In this document: one piece after another, positions 8,013 through 15,683 of the stretch | Layout of the letters: every line of letters begins with the position of its first letter | How positions within the stretch are numbered: the stretch's first letter is position 1 | Source: JAJNPS01 sp031426185 | GTDB taxonomy: Bacteria; Pseudomonadota; Alphaproteobacteria; Rhodobacterales; Rhodobacteraceae | DNA: 16,476 nucleotides | NCBI GenBank assembly: GCA_031426185.1 | Contig: JANPKV010000244.1 | Coordinates: 1-16,476 of the forward strand | Direction: 5' to 3' | Translations under genes and position numbers: made by a program | Notes under the pieces: model-generated | Told to the model about the DNA's origin: nothing | Database searches by the model: none | What the model saw: only the letters and a program-made list of their open reading frames with translations

Positions 8013-11000
8013 CCGCAGCCCATGACGCCACCATTGCACAGGTCCGCGCCGCTGATCCTGCGGATTCCACCTGGCTGTCGGCCAATGCGGGCTCGGGCAA
8101 GACGCGGGTTCTGACGGACCGGGTGGCGCGGCTGTTGCTGCGCGGGGTGGAGCCGCAGCGTATCCTGTGTCTGACCTATACCAAGGCCGCCGCGACCGAG
8201 ATGCAGAACCGGCTGTTCAAGCGGTTGGGCGCATGGGCCATGATGCCGGATGCCGCGTTGCGGACGGCTCTCGCCGATCTGGGGGAAAGCGCCGTGCTGG
8301 ATGCGGCCAGGTTGGGCCAGGCCCGCCAGCTTTTCGCGCGCGCCATCGACACGCCGGGCGGGCTGCGCATCCAGACCATCCATTCGTTCTGCGCGATGTT
8401 GCTGCGCCGATTTCCGCTCGAGGCCGGTGTGTCGCCGCAATTCACCGAGATGGACGACCGGGCGGGACAGATGCTGCGTGACGAGATTCTGGAACAGATG
8501 TCCGATGGCCCGGAGCGTCCGCTTGTGAGCCGTTTGGCCGGAATCGTCGCCGAGGGCAATTTGCCGACGCTCATTCAGCAGATCACGGGGCACCACTCCA
8601 GTTTCCCGGCGACGGTGTCCCGCGAGGACCTGTTGGCCGCGTTTGACTTGCCTGCGGATTTCACCGAGCAGGCCATGCTGGCCGAGGTCTTTCTGGGCGG
8701 CGAGGCGGAGCTGATCGCAGAACTGACGACTGCATTGGCTATCGGTAATCCCAAATCACCAGCGCTGTGCTATCTGAGGTCTGCGGACTTCACTTCACCC
8801 GGACAAGCCGCCGTTCAGGCGCTTGAATGGTCGATGCTGATGCAAGACGATGGCAAGGATAGTGCCGCTGGAAGTGCCAAGTTAGGGTCGTTTCCGCCTG
8901 CGGCGACGGCCAAGATCATCGCCCATCGCATGCATCAGCTCGAAGACCTGATGCGCCGGGTCGAGGCGACCATGCCGCGCAGGCTGGCGCTGAATGCGGT
9001 CGACCGCACGGTCATCCTGCATGACTTTGCCCGCGCCTTTCTTGCCCACTATGCAGCAAGCAAGACCTCGCGCGGCTGGCTCGACTTTGACGATCTGATC
9101 CAGCATGCCAAGCGCCTGTTGACCGAGCCGGGGCTGGCAGCTTGGGTGCTTTACCGGCTGGATGGCGGCATCGACCATGTGCTCGTGGATGAGGCCCAAG
9201 ACACCAGTCCTGACCAGTGGCAGGTGATCCAGAGCCTGACGGACGAATTTTTCGCCGGCGAAACCAGCGCGCGCGTGGACCGGACTGTCTTTGTCGTCGG
9301 GGACAAGAAGCAATCGATCTATTCGTTCCAGGGCGCGGACGTTGCAGCGTTTGACCGCATGTATCAACATTTCGAAACACGGACCACAGCGGTGGGACGT
9401 GCGCTGGTCCCGGGTGAGCTGCGCCATTCCTTTCGGTCGTCGGAGAATATCCTGCGGCTCGTCGACTATGTGTTTCAGGGCGAGGCAAAGGCCGCCATCG
9501 GGGGCGTTGTCCAGCACGTGGCATTCCATTCGGACCAGCCGGGGCGGATCGACCTTTGGCCCGCCGTGCAGCAGACTTCGGACCCCAAGGACGACAATGC
9601 CTTTGACCCGGTCGACGTCGTGGGCGAGACCAGCGCGCAAGCGACCCTGGCCACGATGATCGCCGCCGAGATCAAGGCGATGTTGTCCGCAGGCGCCCAG
9701 ATCCGGGTGGGTGGTCAGGACCGGCCGGTCCATGCGGGCGACATCCTGATCCTCGTTCAGCGACGTTCGACCCTGTTTTCGGAAATCATCCGCGCCTGCA
9801 AGAAAGCGGAACTGCCGATCGCTGGCGCCGACCGATTGCGCCTCGGGGCTGAAATCGCGGTCAAGGACCTGGCGGCTCTGTTGTCGTTTCTGGCGACGCC
9901 CGAAGATGATCTGTCGCTCGCGACCGTGCTGCGCTCGCCGCTTTGCGGTCTGACCGAAGCCGATCTCTACGCGCTTGCCCGACCGCGCAAAGGGTATCTG
10001 TGGCAAGCGCTGCGCGAGGCTGCGGGGCCATTTGACCCGGCCAAGGCGATGCTGGCTGACCTGATGGCGCAGGCGGACTATTTGCGTCCCTATGAGCTGA
10101 TCGAACGTGTGCTGACCCGGCACGATGGCAGGCGGCGGCTTTTGGCGCGGCTCGGACCAGAGGCCGAGGATGGCATTGACGAGCTGTTGCAGCAGGCTCT
10201 GGCGCATGAACGGCGCGACGTGCCCAGCCTGACCAGTTTTCTGGTTGCCTTGCAGACCGATGATGTGGAGGTCAAGCGGCAGGCCGACAGCGCAGGGCGG
10301 CGCATCCGCGTGATGACGGTCCACGGTGCCAAGGGGCTGGAGGCTCCGGTCGTCATTCTGCCGGATACGTGCGACCACGCGGGACAAGATCGCGACCGTG
10401 TTCTGCGCATGTCCGATGGCGCGATCATGGATCGGCCTGCGGCGGCCGACATGCCCCCGGCGATGAAAGCCGCACGCGCCGCCAAAGCTGCCCGCGACGC
10501 CGAGGAGCGGCTTCGACTTTTGTATGTGGCAATCACGCGGGCGCAAGTCTGGCTGATCGTGGCAGCTGCCGGCAAGGTGACCCAACCGCAGTCGTGGTAT
10601 GCGATGATCGCCCAGGGCATGCAGGATCTGGGGCCCAATGTGCCGATGCCAGACTTGCGCCAGCGGCACGATTTCGGCGTCTGGCCCGCACCCCTTGGGA
10701 AGGCAGATGTGCTTGCGCCTCGGGTTGTCGAGGTGCCCCATTGGGCACAAACCGCCGCGCCAGAACCGACCCGGCCAGTTGACCCGATATCTCCATCTGC
10801 CCTGGGCGGGGCCAAGGCGCTGCCGGGCGACCTGGGGGGGGATGTGGAGCGCGCCAAGGCGGAGGGCACAGCCCTGCATCTGCTGCTGGAGCATTTGCCC
10901 GACGCCGATCCCGCCGAATGGGCGGCGCTTTCCGCCATGTTAGTTCCGGGGCCTTTGCTCGCGGCCGTCTGGCCGCAGGCGCTTGCGATCCTTCAGGATG

Positions 11001-11338
11001 CCAGTCTTGCCCATGTGTTCGGCCCCGACAGCCTTGCCGAAGTACCCCTTGCGGCCGATCTGAACGGGCGGCGTCTTGTCGGCACGATCGACCGGCTGAT
11101 CGTCAGCAAGGATCACGTTCTGGCGGTTGATTTCAAATCGAACCGGGTTGTCCCGGGCAGTGCCGAAAACGTGCCGGACGGCATCTTGTGCCAGATGGGT
11201 GCCTATGCCGAGGCCTTGACGCAGATCTACCCTGATCGCCGGATCGATGTCGCGGTGCTTTGGACGGCGGTACCGCGTATGATGCTGCTGGATACCGACA
11301 TCGTGAGGGCGGCAGTGTCGGCGGCCACCAAGGCTTGA
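8009..11338 (+). CDS. addA: Double-strand break repair helicase-nuclease AddA
   Basis: AddA is the UvrD-like motor and nuclease subunit of the AddAB recombination complex. GTG 8009, overlapping the addB stop as GTGA and preceded by GAGGA, gives 1109 residues. Helicase motifs occur in order: Walker A ANAGSGKT at 25-32, LCLTYTKAAATEM (motif Ia), VDEAQD at 393-398 (motif II), VVGDKKQSIYSFQGAD (motif III), RHSFRSSENIL (motif IV), MTVHGAKGLEAPVVIL around 769-784 (motif V) and RLLYVAITRAQ around 834-844 (motif VI). The C-terminal nuclease carries GTALHLLLEH, GTIDRLI and VDFKSN with Asp1041 and Lys1043. All catalytic motifs look intact. The long open frames on the opposite strand here are codon-bias shadows. 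Confidence 0.97.
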   Translation: MTAAHDATIAQVRAADPADSTWLSANAGSGKTRVLTDRVARLLLRGVEPQRILCLTYTKAAATEMQNRLFKRLGAWAMMPDAALRTALADLGESAVLDAARLGQARQLFARAIDTPGGLRIQTIHSFCAMLLRRFPLEAGVSPQFTEMDDRAGQMLRDEILEQMSDGPERPLVSRLAGIVAEGNLPTLIQQITGHHSSFPATVSREDLLAAFDLPADFTEQAMLAEVFLGGEAELIAELTTALAIGNPKSPALCYLRSADFTSPGQAAVQALEWSMLMQDDGKDSAAGSAKLGSFPPAATAKIIAHRMHQLEDLMRRVEATMPRRLALNAVDRTVILHDFARAFLAHYAASKTSRGWLDFDDLIQHAKRLLTEPGLAAWVLYRLDGGIDHVLVDEAQDTSPDQWQVIQSLTDEFFAGETSARVDRTVFVVGDKKQSIYSFQGADVAAFDRMYQHFETRTTAVGRALVPGELRHSFRSSENILRLVDYVFQGEAKAAIGGVVQHVAFHSDQPGRIDLWPAVQQTSDPKDDNAFDPVDVVGETSAQATLATMIAAEIKAMLSAGAQIRVGGQDRPVHAGDILILVQRRSTLFSEIIRACKKAELPIAGADRLRLGAEIAVKDLAALLSFLATPEDDLSLATVLRSPLCGLTEADLYALARPRKGYLWQALREAAGPFDPAKAMLADLMAQADYLRPYELIERVLTRHDGRRRLLARLGPEAEDGIDELLQQALAHERRDVPSLTSFLVALQTDDVEVKRQADSAGRRIRVMTVHGAKGLEAPVVILPDTCDHAGQDRDRVLRMSDGAIMDRPAAADMPPAMKAARAAKAARDAEERLRLLYVAITRAQVWLIVAAAGKVTQPQSWYAMIAQGMQDLGPNVPMPDLRQRHDFGVWPAPLGKADVLAPRVVEVPHWAQTAAPEPTRPVDPISPSALGGAKALPGDLGGDVERAKAEGTALHLLLEHLPDADPAEWAALSAMLVPGPLLAAVWPQALAILQDASLAHVFGPDSLAEVPLAADLNGRRLVGTIDRLIVSKDHVLAVDFKSNRVVPGSAENVPDGILCQMGAYAEALTQIYPDRRIDVAVLWTAVPRMMLLDTDIVRAAVSAATKA

Positions 11339-11363
11339 CGTTACCGGAGGTGGTGCCTAGCTA
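11335..11363 (+). promoter_or_regulatory. Candidate promoter for trxA overlapping the addA stop
   Basis: TTGACG at 11335-11340 fits a -35 box, and TAGCTATGAT begins 17 bases later. At 17-base spacing the -10 would be TAGCTA, a weak match. The better TATGAT (11362-11367) is at 21 bases, longer than usual. The short palindrome TGCCTTGAGGCA at 11371-11382 lies just before the ribosome site. A separate promoter is plausible because trxA is needed at much higher level than addAB, but this assignment is tentative. Confidence 0.3.
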
Positions 11364-11397
11364 TGATGCCTGCCTTGAGGCAATCAGGAGATAGATC

Positions 11398-11724
11398 ATG
11401 GGCGCCGCTACCGTCGCAGTCACCGATGCCACGTTTGACGCCGAAGTGCGTCAGGCCACCCTGCCGGTCATCGTCGACTTCTGGGCTGAATGGTGCGGCC
11501 CGTGCCGCCAGATTGGCCCGGCGCTGGAAGAACTTGCCGTGCAGTACGCCGGCAAGATCAAGATCGTGAAGGTGGACGTGGACCAGAACCCGGACAGCCC
11601 GGCAACCCTTGGTGTGCGTGGCATCCCCGCGCTCTTCATGTTCAAGGATGGTCAGGTTGTCTCGAACAAGGTCGGCGCGGCCCCGAAGGCGGCGCTGGAA
11701 ACCTGGATCAAGTCTGCAATCTGA
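11398..11724 (+). CDS. trxA: Thioredoxin TrxA
   Basis: Thioredoxin is the small cytoplasmic dithiol protein that keeps protein cysteines reduced and feeds electrons to ribonucleotide reductase, peroxiredoxins and others. The product has 108 residues, the standard size. The active site WCGPC is at residues 32-36, preceded by VIVDFWAE, and the cis-proline is in GIPALF (Pro77). The ATG is preceded by a strong AGGAG at 11386-11390 with 7 bases of spacing. The gene lies 59 bases after addA, a larger gap than any in the preceding tight operon. It is followed by a strong terminator, so it ends this transcription unit. In many Rhodobacterales trxA follows addA in the same way. Confidence 0.98.
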   Translation: MGAATVAVTDATFDAEVRQATLPVIVDFWAEWCGPCRQIGPALEELAVQYAGKIKIVKVDVDQNPDSPATLGVRGIPALFMFKDGQVVSNKVGAAPKAALETWIKSAI

Positions 11725-11745
11725 CCTGCTCGGACATTTCGGCAC

Positions 11746-11774
11746 AAAGGGCGCCTTGCATGGGCGCCCTTTTT
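11746..11774 (+). terminator. Rho-independent terminator after trxA
   Basis: AAAGGGCGCC and GGCGCCCTTT form a perfect 10-base-pair stem around the 7-base loop TTGCATG, ending in a run of five T. It starts 21 bases after the trxA stop. The last T (11774) is also the last base of the convergent minus-strand gene's stop codon. Read from the other strand the hairpin is followed by only three T, so it may stop that transcript less efficiently. Confidence 0.92.
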
Positions 11775-12670
11775 CATCTTAGCCAGCCATGCCGTCGCAG
11801 TCTTGCGCGGATCTGCTTTTCGGCATCGGGCGACCCGCCATTGATGCAGTGCGCCTTGTAGAACCACCAGAGATAGGCAGCAAAGTCGGGCAGTGGGCCA
11901 GCCGCCGCCTCGAACGCCGCGCGCAGTCCAAGTCGCGGCACCGAGCCTGAAATGTGGTGAAAATCGATGCGCGCAAACAGCACGGCCGCTTTGCCGGCGA
12001 AATAGCCCTTGAGAGCCAGAGACGAGTTTTGTGTCACCACATACTCGCAACTGCCGATCAGATCGCTTGCATCGCGATGGGTCACGTCAAACCGCGCGAA
12101 CTGCTGGCAAAGCGTCGCAAGCGCTGCCCTGTCGCGGTCGCTATAGTGCTCATTCGGGTGCAGGGTCGCGAGGACCGGGCGGCGAGGATCCTGGGCCATG
12201 ACCGTCTCAATCATAGCCAGGGGACTCATGCTTTGGAACGACCGGTGTTCGGAAAGACGTCCCTGCAGCGGCATGAAGATGAACCCGTCCAGTCTGGTCG
12301 GGCCGTCGCCAAACATCTTGGTCCTCCACCGCGCCACAAAAGCCGCGGCCTCTGGCTTCGGAACTGTCTCAGGATGAAAGTCCGCCTGCGCGACATCAAA
12401 GTTCCAGCGCTCGTTTGTCGCTTCGATCCGCCAGAACGGATAGAAATAGGTCCGCCGCAGACACAGCACATTGGGCCCGGTCGGTTCAACCATGTGAAAC
12501 AGGTTGTAGTCACGCGTCTGGGCTTGCCACAGCTCTGCCTCGGTATCGGCCACATAGATCAGCCGCCAGCCGGGCAGTGCAAGCTGCAGCCGGTTGAAGA
12601 TGTTCACCCGACCGGCCGCCGCATTTTCGCGCAAGGGAGAATGCAGGTAGATGTGCAGTGTCTTGGGCAC
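11774..12670 (-). CDS. Hypothetical protein, possibly a GT-B glycosyltransferase-like protein of the KpsS/KpsC capsule type
   Basis: I do not recognise this gene with certainty. The 298-residue product has no signal peptide or membrane helix, so it is probably cytoplasmic. The pattern that suggests a capsule-synthesis type transferase is a FMPLQGR segment at 132-138 followed by HRSFQSM at 142-148, then LATLHPNEHY at 167-176, then YVVTQNSSLALKGYFAGK at 210-227 leading into AVLF. A dipeptide HP followed by a T-x-NSS-x-x-x-x-(G/A)-x-x-x-GK segment is typical of nucleotide-sugar binding in KpsS/KpsC and related GT-B enzymes. I prefer GTG 12670 with AGGA ten bases upstream. ATG 12703 would add eleven residues and lies inside the likely hslV promoter. 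No capsule genes are nearby, so the substrate is unknown. It is convergent to trxA and divergent from hslV. Confidence 0.6.
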   Translation of the reverse strand: MPKTLHIYLHSPLRENAAAGRVNIFNRLQLALPGWRLIYVADTEAELWQAQTRDYNLFHMVEPTGPNVLCLRRTYFYPFWRIEATNERWNFDVAQADFHPETVPKPEAAAFVARWRTKMFGDGPTRLDGFIFMPLQGRLSEHRSFQSMSPLAMIETVMAQDPRRPVLATLHPNEHYSDRDRAALATLCQQFARFDVTHRDASDLIGSCEYVVTQNSSLALKGYFAGKAAVLFARIDFHHISGSVPRLGLRAAFEAAAGPLPDFAAYLWWFYKAHCINGGSPDAEKQIRARLRRHGWLR

Positions 12671-12689
12671 GGCGCGTCGATCCTGCTGG

Positions 12690-12718
12690 CTTGCGTGGCG
12701 CATCCTGCACCGCCATAT
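12690..12718 (+). promoter_or_regulatory. Predicted RpoH (heat-shock sigma) promoter of the hslV operon
   Basis: CTTGCG at 12690-12695 and CCATAT at 12713-12718 are separated by 17 bases. This resembles RpoH promoters, which have CTTG in the -35 box and a C-rich, ATnT-containing -10 box. Transcription would begin near 12725. The GGAGG ribosome site at 12733-12737 and the hslV ATG at 12744 then follow at sensible distances. HslVU is a classic heat-shock operon in other bacteria, which supports the reading. The sigma factor assignment is inferred. Confidence 0.5.
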
Positions 12719-12743
12719 AGGGCAAAGGCAACGGAGGGCTCCT

Positions 12744-13301
12744 ATGGCCGATGACAGATTTCCCGGCTGGCACGGCACCACGATTCTGGCCGTCCGTCGC
12801 GGTGGTGAGGTGGTCGTGGCGGGTGACGGGCAGGTCAGCCTCGGCCAGACGGTCATCAAGGGGTCTGCCCGCAAGGTGCGTCGCCTGATGCCGGGGGGTC
12901 AGCCGGTCGTCGCGGGATTTGCAGGCTCAACCGCGGATGCCTTTACCCTGCTGGAGCGGCTGGAGAAAAAGCTGGAGGCTGCGCCAGGCCAGCTTGCGCG
13001 CGCGTGTGTCGATCTCGCCAAGGACTGGCGCATGGACAAGTACCTGCGCAATCTCGAAGCGATGCTGATCGTCACCAACGGCGCAGAGTTGTTCGTGATC
13101 ACAGGTGCTGGCGACGTGCTGGAGCCGGAACATGACGTGGCGGCGATCGGCTCTGGCGGCAATTATGCGCTGGCGGCGGCGCGGGGGCTTATGCTGACCG
13201 ACATGGACGCCGAAGCGATTGCGCGCGCTGCGATGGCGATTGCGGCCGATATCTGTGTCTATACCAATGGAAACCTCACGGTGGAGCGGATTTCGGCATG
13301 A
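12744..13301 (+). CDS. hslV: ATP-dependent protease subunit HslV
   Basis: HslV is the proteasome-like threonine peptidase of the HslVU protease, a dodecamer that degrades unfolded proteins unfolded by HslU. The 185-residue product starts with an eleven-residue extension before the catalytic threonine in WHGTTILAVRRGG (Thr12), as seen in other alphaproteobacterial HslVs. It must be removed to free the N-terminal threonine. Counting from Thr12 as 1, the conserved lysine is Lys33 in ARKVRR and the GDGQVSLGQTV core matches the family. GSGGNYALAAARGL and the ADICVYTN segment near the end are also conserved. An excellent ribosome site (GGAGG, 6 bases of spacing) supports ATG 12744. The stop overlaps the next gene as ATGA. 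Confidence 0.97.
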   Translation: MADDRFPGWHGTTILAVRRGGEVVVAGDGQVSLGQTVIKGSARKVRRLMPGGQPVVAGFAGSTADAFTLLERLEKKLEAAPGQLARACVDLAKDWRMDKYLRNLEAMLIVTNGAELFVITGAGDVLEPEHDVAAIGSGGNYALAAARGLMLTDMDAEAIARAAMAIAADICVYTNGNLTVERISA

Positions 13302-14383
13302 ACGAGTTTGAAGCCGGCGATCTGCGCGCCGCCGTGGCCGCAGGGATCCTGTCGGAGGCCCAGGCGGCCTCAGTGACAGCGATTGCCAATGACCGGGCGG
13401 GCAAGCGCGCTGCCATGCCGGCCGAGGATGAACCATTTGAATTTTTTCGCGGATTTTCCGAGATTTTCGTCTCGATCGGCCTGATCATCCTGCTGACGGG
13501 AATTGCGCTGATGCTCGGCGTCTTTGGCGGCTTTGCGATGCTGTCGCTGCTGCCGCTGATCTGCGCGGGCATCTGCTGGTGGTGGGCGGGATATTTCACG
13601 CTGAAACGCCGGATGAATTTGCCGTCAATGGTGCTGGCGACTGCGTTCGGTGCCGGTATCTACTTGTCGGCCATCACAATCCTGGGGCAGGCAAACGTGC
13701 CGTTGCGCACCACGGTTGTCGGTGCCTTCGTGCTGGCGGCCATCGGCATGGCGGTCTGGTACCGGCGGTTTCGTCTGCCGTTTTCGGCCTTTGTCCTCGG
13801 TGTGTTCGCGCTGGGCGCGATTTACACGCTGACGGCGTCGATCGATGCGCTGGGCGGGTTTGTATCGGGCAGCCGCAACGGCCTTGACGGGTTTTTCGAC
13901 CTGCGCGAAAGCCCGCAATTCGCCTTTGCGACGCTGGGGTTCGGGATTGTGTGTTTCATCGTCGGCATGTGGTTTGACACGCGCGACCCCTACCGGCTGG
14001 GACGCCACGCCGCGACCGCGTTCTGGCTGCATCTGCTGGCCGCCCCGGCCCTGGTGAACACGGTGGCGCTGACCCTTTACAACACCGGCGGGACGACAGG
14101 CATCGGCCTTTTGATCGTGGCGCTGGCGATCATCACGGTTCTGGCGCTGGTCATCGACCGCCGATCTTTCCTGACCGCTGCTATTGCCTACATCGCGCTG
14201 GTAATCGCCTGGATCGTCGGGGACAGCGGCGATTTCGGCACCTGGACCTTCATCCTGATCCTATTGGGCGGGATCATTACGGCCATCGGGACCTGGTGGG
14301 TGCCGCTGCGGTCCTATGTCATGCGGGTCTTGCCCGACTTTCCGGGCAAGTCGCGCCTTCCCCCCTTTGCGAGTGCAGAATGA
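13298..14383 (+). CDS. Polytopic inner-membrane protein of unknown function inside the hslVU operon
   Basis: I do not recognise a characterised family; the overall look (soluble helical N-terminus, then a run of membrane helices) recalls DUF2157-type proteins, but I cannot confirm it. The 361 residues begin with a soluble part of about 50 residues (NEFEAGDLRAAVAAGILSEA) that resembles a short helical domain. About ten hydrophobic helices follow near 57-77, 79-99, 111-130, 138-155, 160-180, 208-226, 240-260, 267-286, 290-308 and 315-335. There is no signal peptide and no obvious catalytic motif. ATG 13298 overlaps the hslV stop by 4 bases, and its own stop overlaps the hslU start by 4 bases. 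It is therefore co-transcribed and likely translationally coupled with both protease subunits. A role in envelope stress or in delivering membrane substrates is only a guess. Confidence 0.85.
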   Translation: MNEFEAGDLRAAVAAGILSEAQAASVTAIANDRAGKRAAMPAEDEPFEFFRGFSEIFVSIGLIILLTGIALMLGVFGGFAMLSLLPLICAGICWWWAGYFTLKRRMNLPSMVLATAFGAGIYLSAITILGQANVPLRTTVVGAFVLAAIGMAVWYRRFRLPFSAFVLGVFALGAIYTLTASIDALGGFVSGSRNGLDGFFDLRESPQFAFATLGFGIVCFIVGMWFDTRDPYRLGRHAATAFWLHLLAAPALVNTVALTLYNTGGTTGIGLLIVALAIITVLALVIDRRSFLTAAIAYIALVIAWIVGDSGDFGTWTFILILLGGIITAIGTWWVPLRSYVMRVLPDFPGKSRLPPFASAE

Positions 14384-15678
14384 CCGACCTGACCCCCCGC
14401 GAGATCGTCTCGGAGCTGGACCGCTACATCATCGGGCAGGGCGATGCCAAACGCGCCGTTGCGGTCGCCCTGCGCAACCGCTGGCGGCGCAAGCGGCTGG
14501 CGGCGGATCTGCGCGATGAGGTCTACCCAAAGAACATCCTGATGATCGGCCCGACCGGTGTCGGCAAGACCGAGATTTCGCGCCGTCTGGCCAAACTCGC
14601 GCGCGCGCCGTTCCTGAAGGTCGAGGCGACCAAGTTCACCGAGGTGGGCTATGTCGGGCGCGATGTGGACAGCATCATCCGCGATCTTGTCGACGCCGCG
14701 ATGAACGACACGCGCGTCCAGATGCGCGAAGATGTGAAGGCCCGCGCCGCAAAATCCGCCGAGGACCGCGTGATCGAGGCGCTGGCCGGAAAGGACGCCC
14801 GCGAACAAACGCGCGAGATGTTCCGCGGCAAGCTGAAACGCGGCGAGCTTGATGATACGGTCATCGAGATCGACGTGGTGGACCCCTCGCCCGCGATGGG
14901 CGCGATGCCGATGATGCCGGGTATGGAATCCCAGATGCAGGGGCTCCAGGATCTGTTCAAGGCGTTCGGCGGCCGGACCACGCGCAAGAAGGTCACGGTG
15001 GCCGACAGTTACGACATGCTGATCGGGCAAGAGGCCGACAAGCTTTTGGACGATGAAACCGTCAAGGCGGTGGCGCTGGAGGCGGTGCAGGAAAACGGCA
15101 TCGTGTTTCTGGATGAGATCGACAAGATCTGTGCCCGCGCCGATGCGCGTGGGGCCGATGTCAGCCGCGAGGGCGTGCAGCGCGATCTGCTGCCGCTGAT
15201 CGAGGGGACGACGGTTTCGACGAAATATGGGCCGGTCAAGACTGACCACATCCTGTTCATCGCGTCGGGTGCGTTCCACATCGCCAAACCGTCAGACCTG
15301 CTGCCGGAACTGCAGGGCCGCCTGCCGATCCGGGTGGAGCTGAAACCGCTGACCGAAGGCGATTTCGTGCGCATCCTGACCGAGACGGACAATGCGTTGA
15401 CGCGGCAATACACGGCGATGCTGGGGACCGAAAAGGTGGACGTCAGCTTTACCACGGACGGGATTGCCGCGTTGGCGCGCATCGCCGCAGAGGTGAACCA
15501 GAGCATCGAGAATATCGGTGCCCGCAGGCTTTACACGGTGATGGAGCGGGTGTTCGAGGAGCTTTCCTTTACCGCACCCGATCGCGGCGGAGAAACGGTG
15601 ACGGTCGATGCAGCCTTTGTCGAACTGCATATCGGCGCATTGTCTCGGTCGGCGGATCTGTCGCGCTACGTGCTTTAG
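14380..15678 (+). CDS. hslU: ATP-dependent protease ATPase subunit HslU
   Basis: HslU is the AAA+ hexamer that unfolds substrates and threads them into HslV. The 432-residue product has the family's start (TPREIVSELDRYIIGQ) and the Walker A motif GPTGVGKT at 57-64. The pore loop GYVG is at 90-93. The inserted I-domain runs from about 110 to 230, with a methionine-rich stretch at 173-188. Walker B IVFLDEID is at 241-248, the arginine-finger segment LQGRLPIR at 311-318 and the sensor-2 IGARRL at 379-384. It ends in LSRYVL, the C-terminal tail that docks into HslV. ATG 14380 overlaps the preceding membrane-protein gene by 4 bases and has only a weak ribosome site, so coupling probably matters. 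The longer open frame upstream is not used. Confidence 0.98.
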   Translation: MTDLTPREIVSELDRYIIGQGDAKRAVAVALRNRWRRKRLAADLRDEVYPKNILMIGPTGVGKTEISRRLAKLARAPFLKVEATKFTEVGYVGRDVDSIIRDLVDAAMNDTRVQMREDVKARAAKSAEDRVIEALAGKDAREQTREMFRGKLKRGELDDTVIEIDVVDPSPAMGAMPMMPGMESQMQGLQDLFKAFGGRTTRKKVTVADSYDMLIGQEADKLLDDETVKAVALEAVQENGIVFLDEIDKICARADARGADVSREGVQRDLLPLIEGTTVSTKYGPVKTDHILFIASGAFHIAKPSDLLPELQGRLPIRVELKPLTEGDFVRILTETDNALTRQYTAMLGTEKVDVSFTTDGIAALARIAAEVNQSIENIGARRLYTVMERVFEELSFTAPDRGGETVTVDAAFVELHIGALSRSADLSRYVL

Positions 15679-15683
15679 CCGGG

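Noticed and set aside
8882..10894. 670-codon open frame on the minus strand opposite addA
   Set aside because: AddA on the plus strand carries every helicase and nuclease motif in order. The opposite frame is rich in His, Gln and Arg with no recognisable domain, as expected for a shadow in high-GC DNA.
11954..12754. 266-codon plus-strand open frame opposite the transferase-like gene
   Set aside because: The minus-strand protein has structured hydrophobic segments and glycosyltransferase-like motifs, while the plus frame is basic, His/Gln-rich and runs past the hslV start. I accept the minus strand.
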